From: Sphagnum compactum
Lineage: Eukaryota > Bryophyta > Sphagnopsida > Sphagnales
DNA: 64,000 nucleotides
Direction: 5' to 3'
Assembly: GCA_965153455.1 (NCBI GenBank)
Contig: OZ234495.1
Location: forward strand, 17,852,875-17,916,874
This document shows positions 60,370 to 64,000 of the stretch, in pieces (position 1 is the first letter of the stretch; each line of letters begins with the position of its first letter). Under the pieces are notes generated by a model. That model saw only the letters and a program-made list of their open reading frames with translations, was not told the DNA's origin and did no database searches. Position numbers and translations under genes: made by a program.

Positions 60370-62100
60370 GCCAACTCCTCTCTCTGTGTCTCTCTCTCCT
60401 CCAGATTCTCTCCAGCTTCTCGTGACTCGTCGTTTCCTCTTGCAGAAGAGGTTGTCGGAAGTCTCTCGGTCCCCTCCTCGCGCCCTCCGAGTCTCCACAG
60501 GCACAGACTCAGCCCAACAACAAGAGAAAACTGCAATCAAGTTCCCTCCTCCTCCTCCTCCTCGGCGGCGCAGTTCCGACGCTGGTTTCCCAATTGGGAT
60601 CTAGACTTCGAGCTCACCACCTGAATATGATTCTTCTTGTCTCCGCAAAGCCAGCTCTTACAGCATTCGACTGGTGGAATGATCCTCGACCAGCCTGTGT
60701 CTGGCAGCACATTGACATCCTCCGCATCATCTATCTCTCCATGACTTATCCGCCGCCTCCGGCCGGACTCCTCCAAAACACAAGTAGTCGTAGAAGAACT
60801 CTGCAACTCTGAAGTCTATCAAGCCGTGACCAGCTTTGAGATTCTTGTTGCAGGCTGCCGTATTTATTGCGGAATCTCGAGCAGGTCCTAAAGAAGAAGA
60901 AGAAGCCGAGCGATTTCAAAACCGCCGCACCTGCAGCAGCAGTAACTTCTGCACTCTTACTACGTCTCCTCCAACATCACTCTTGATCAGACTGCAAGAA
61001 CAAAGTTCCCGCCTCATCGTCATCCGCAAAACACAACCCCTAATGCAAAGTCCACAACAAGAGTTGCAGCCACCATCACCAGCAGCACTAGCACCAGGAG
61101 CACAAGAGCAACAAGAAGGGTAGAAAGTCTGAGTCTTCAAATTGCGTTTGCGCTGCTGCAACAACATCGTTGCGGGGCGAGGAATCGCATGAGGTGCATG
61201 TACAGGCAGGCAGGCCGGTTGGTTGGTGGCTGCAGCAGGCAACGGGCGGCCGGCTTTCAAGACTCCGCAATCAGTGACGCTCGGCAGCGACGAGGATTTA
61301 TAAGGGACCGCATGAGCAGCCGTGCGCCGCGAGTCCCGGCGCTGAAGGAAAAACCAAAAAAGCTAGGATTAGCTGCACATATCAAGCCGGACTTGACGGA
61401 CTGCGCCCCTGCAAAGGTGCGCGACAGGGCGGGAGCTCGGGGGTGGATTAAACTTAGTCTGCCTCTGCCGCAAACAGCGGGCAACCTTGCACACACACTG
61501 ATCTCCTGCGCCACAATCACAGCAACAGCTGCAACTACCAGCACAAGCACCAGCTTCTTCTTCTTCCTCCTCTGCGGCCCTCTTGCCCTTCTTCTCCCGT
61601 GCAGCAGCAGCTACCCACTGCTCCATTGCCCACGACTACCACCTTCAACTCCAGTACTGGACCCCGCTCGACCGCTTCGCACCAGATTCAGCGATGCTCC
61701 TGCTGGTCCTGCTACTGCTGTGACGATTCCTTTACTCATTCCTGAACTTTGTTTATCAGTCCTGCGCCATCCCCATTGCCGCTGCTGCTCTTCTTCCCGT
61801 GCACTTGCACCAGTACTTAGTGCCACCCGGCAGCTGCTCATGTGTGGTAGTACGTCTGCATATTGTAGCTCCGGGATGTTGCAGCGTACGACGAGATCTA
61901 TGTCGCCTCCTTTCAAATCCGTCCTGAAATCGATCTCTGCAAGTTTTCCGGCTGTCGCCACGGGTACACTGCCAAGTCTGCAGCTTGTCACACTAGCTTA
62001 GACTTTTCTTCTCAACCACTGTAGCGCTGTACTGCTCGTAGCTGCAGGTACTCACTCACTCCGGGGAACACAGGAGTTCACAGGTGGAAGTTGGAAAGGA
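60370..62100. other. CpG-rich upstream region of the MADS gene
   Basis: GC- and CpG-rich compared with the rest of the window, with GA-rich (minus strand) leader sequence next to the ATG and (CTT)n at about 62124. A plus-strand 270-codon ORF (61189-62001) and a minus-strand 126-codon ORF (61991-61611) overlap here. Neither has a recognisable domain. Most likely promoter, 5' UTR exons, or an unmethylated CpG-rich region. Confidence 0.45.
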
Positions 62101-62377
62101 AGAAGGAAAGGGCAGTCTGGCCCCTTCTTCTTCTTCTTCTTCTTCTTCAGGTAGACCCCTTTTTCTTGCAGCAAATCCAAGAAAAAATGCAGTGCAACAA
62201 CACCACCACCACCAACAAAAACAACACAAAAATCACCACCGGAGGCAATAACAACAACAACACCACCACAAATACCGCCACCCAACAACAGTTGAAACAA
62301 CAACAACAACACAGACCATCAATTATCACATCTCTCAAAAAAACCCTTTGTTGACATCACAGAGAGTTAGACACAGA

Positions 62378-62409
<32 letters not shown>

Positions 62410-62618
62410 GGAGCAGTTGCAAAATTTTGATGTGAAATGAAAAACAATCAGTTGAGATGGATCATCTTCATTCATGTTCCAGCTTTTGGTGTCTTTTTTT
62501 TTCTTAGTTTTTTTTTGGGGGTTCTTGCAGAGAGATTGTTGCTCACACTGTTGCATCATGTCTTCATCTTCCTCTTCTTAGACTTCTGTGTGTGTCTGTA
62601 CTCTTGCAAAAAGAGGTG

Positions 62619-62649
<31 letters not shown>

Positions 62650-62700
62650 GTGTGTTCTTGCAAGAGACTCATATGTCTTTGGTTTATGCAAAGAGAGACA

Positions 62701-62738
<38 letters not shown>

Positions 62739-62990
62739 TTCTTGCAAGAGACTTATATGTCTTTGGTTTATGCAAAGAGAGACATTTGTGTGTGTGTGTG
62801 TGTGTTCTTGCAAGAAATTTGTAGAGAGAGTTACAAGACCTGTGTCAAATTTTTCCAAAGCTTCTTCAGTTTTTCGGAGTGCAGCAAAATTCAGCAACTT
62901 TGGTGGGTGGGTGGGTGGGTGGGTGGGTGGGGGAGGGATTCGCACTCGCCAGGCTTGCTTTAGGAGCATTGTGTTTTTTTTTTTTTTTTT
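62100..62990. repeat. Microsatellite-rich block
   Basis: (CTT)n at 62124-62148, (AAC)n at about 62200-62315, (CA)n at 62384-62410, then three (TG)n runs inside a tandem unit of about 100 bp (TTCTTGCAAGAGACT, ATATGTCTTTGGTTTATGCA, AAGAGAGACA) from 62615 to 62815. (GGGT)n with seven or more units follows at 62901-62936, then a T run at about 62975. Confidence 0.9.
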
Positions 62991-62999
62991 TTTTTTCGG

Positions 63000-63650
63000 G
63001 GGCAAAATTTCGCCACTTGGCGACAAACAAAAAAAATGGAAGTGCGAATCCTTTTGTTTTTTGAAAAACTCCTACAAAGTCGCCATATTTTGAGGAATAT
63101 GATTCAATAGTAATTACCCTCCTGCTTATTGTCCCAACCAGCAGTGTTTTTTTTCTTTGGCGAAATCTGGCCAATTTTCAACCTGAAATATATGATCTTG
63201 AACCTATTATACAAAGGATTTTTCATGGAAAAAATGGCCCAAATTCGCCAGATTTTGAAGATTTTTTTTAAAATTGCCATATTTTTATGATAAGTTGTAG
63301 TAGGTAGTCAAATAAAATATTGAAAGATTTTGTTTTTTCCTACTTTAATATCTAGTATGTAGCCAAATTTTGGCTAAATCGTCTTATGGATAATCGCCAC
63401 TTCAGCTACATCACAAAATTGAGAAAAAAAAAAAACCCCTGTCCACCACCAGTGTGTTGTTTTTCAATTTTGTGATGTTGTCACAATGGCAATCATCCAC
63501 AAGGACATTTTAGTCACGGTTGGCTATAGACCAACTATGAAAGTAAAAAAAATTCTTAAAATCTTTTTATATCTTGGCTACTTACTTGGATGATGTGTAA
63601 AAAACATGGTGGATTTTGAGACATTTTCAATTTTGGACGATGTTTTTGAG
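63000..63650. mobile_element. Foldback (long inverted-repeat) element
   Basis: Sequence left of about 63432 and right of about 63459 are imperfect inverted copies for about 175 bp. Inner arms match best: CATCACAAAATTGAGAAAAA against TTTTTCAATTTTGTGATG. Then GGCTAAATCGTCTTATGGAT against ATCCACAAGGACATTTTAGTC, and further out TTTGGCTACATACTAG-type text. The A-rich loop is about 27 bases. A relative of one arm is at 26640-26900. No coding capacity, so non-autonomous. TTCGCCA words recur through 63000-63260. Confidence 0.7.
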
Positions 63651-64000
63651 AAGAAAGGGAATATTCAACTAAATATTTATTTTATTTTTTTGAACAAAAA
63701 ATTCATCAAATGAAAAAAAATCATTAAAAAAATCATTACTTCCTACCCACAAACATTGTAGTTTGTTCTTCATTTTTTTTAAGTTAACAATAAAAAATGA
63801 CACATGAACCAATCAAGGTGAACAGCCAATCAGCAACAATCAAGTTGTTATTGATGAGTATGGGCAGCCAGCCAAAAGCATTAAAGGAGTTGGAAGACCA
63901 TCAAGTAAACCATCAAGCAAGATTTTGGAGGAGGATGTTTTTTTGGGGGCAAGTTTTAAACCATGCCAGAATCCAAATGATCCTTAAAGCTGCACAAAAA
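63651..64000. other. AT-rich right edge, no gene found
   Basis: No ORF or structured element recognised before the window ends. Confidence 0.6.

Noticed and set aside
60162-60536. MADS protein starting at 60536
   Set aside because: The 58 extra residues are low-complexity leader translation; MGRGK at 60362 is the usual MIKC start.
61189-62001. 270-codon plus-strand ORF as a gene
   Set aside because: Composition is Ser/Thr/Pro/Leu-rich as expected for GC-rich DNA read in a chance frame; no domain, no splice support.
62556-63026. 156-codon His/Thr-rich minus ORF
   Set aside because: Product of (CA)n and (CCCA)n repeats.

Overview
This window looks like nuclear DNA of a land plant with a large, repeat-filled genome. 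Spliced genes with GT-AG introns lie far apart in AT-rich DNA that holds decayed transposons, low-copy repeats and tandem repeats. The large intergenic distances and a MIKC-type MADS gene with a fern-like coding layout suggest a seed-free vascular plant such as a homosporous fern. That assignment is inference, and a gymnosperm is not excluded.

Four intact or near-intact genes and one young pseudogene could be assembled exon by exon, with reading phase checked across every junction. (1) 6960-9210 (+) is an FkbM-family methyltransferase copy with two in-frame TAG codons. (2) 27948-29678 (+) is its intact paralogue, predicted 390 aa, with an N-terminal membrane anchor. (3) 30824-32372 (+) is ribosomal protein SA (uS2), 305 aa, five exons, including a likely GC-AG intron. 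(4) 37637-39955 (+) is a translin-associated factor X (TRAX) homologue, 268 aa, six exons. (5) 56483-60362 (-) is an MIKC-type MADS-box gene, about 268 aa, eight exons, including the two 42-nt K-region exons typical of plant MIKC genes.

The rest is accessory DNA. From left to right: a broken C2H2 zinc-finger gene on the minus strand (1-1475); a palindromic 60-bp satellite with an internal duplication (1.86-3.83 kb); two copies of a TGTG...CACA-ended element (4.3 and 12.5 kb); transposase-like remnants at 13.7-15, 19-19.75, 34 and 49.6-50.7 kb; a decayed non-LTR retrotransposon (21.8-25.4 kb); an LTR-like repeat with a TATA box (18.3 and 47.1 kb); and a foldback element near 63.4 kb with a relative at 26.7 kb.

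The most interesting unexplained signals are structural. Two near-perfect RNA-foldback hairpins (41.6 and 26.1 kb) have mispairs that are mostly G-U wobbles on one strand. Two separate clusters of repeated short palindromes lie at 1.9-3.8 and 18.6-18.9 kb. The FkbM pseudogene carries two Trp-to-TAG changes in an otherwise intact, correctly phased gene. No clearly new multi-gene system was recognised. The genes present are ordinary housekeeping or developmental genes that do not form an operon-like unit.
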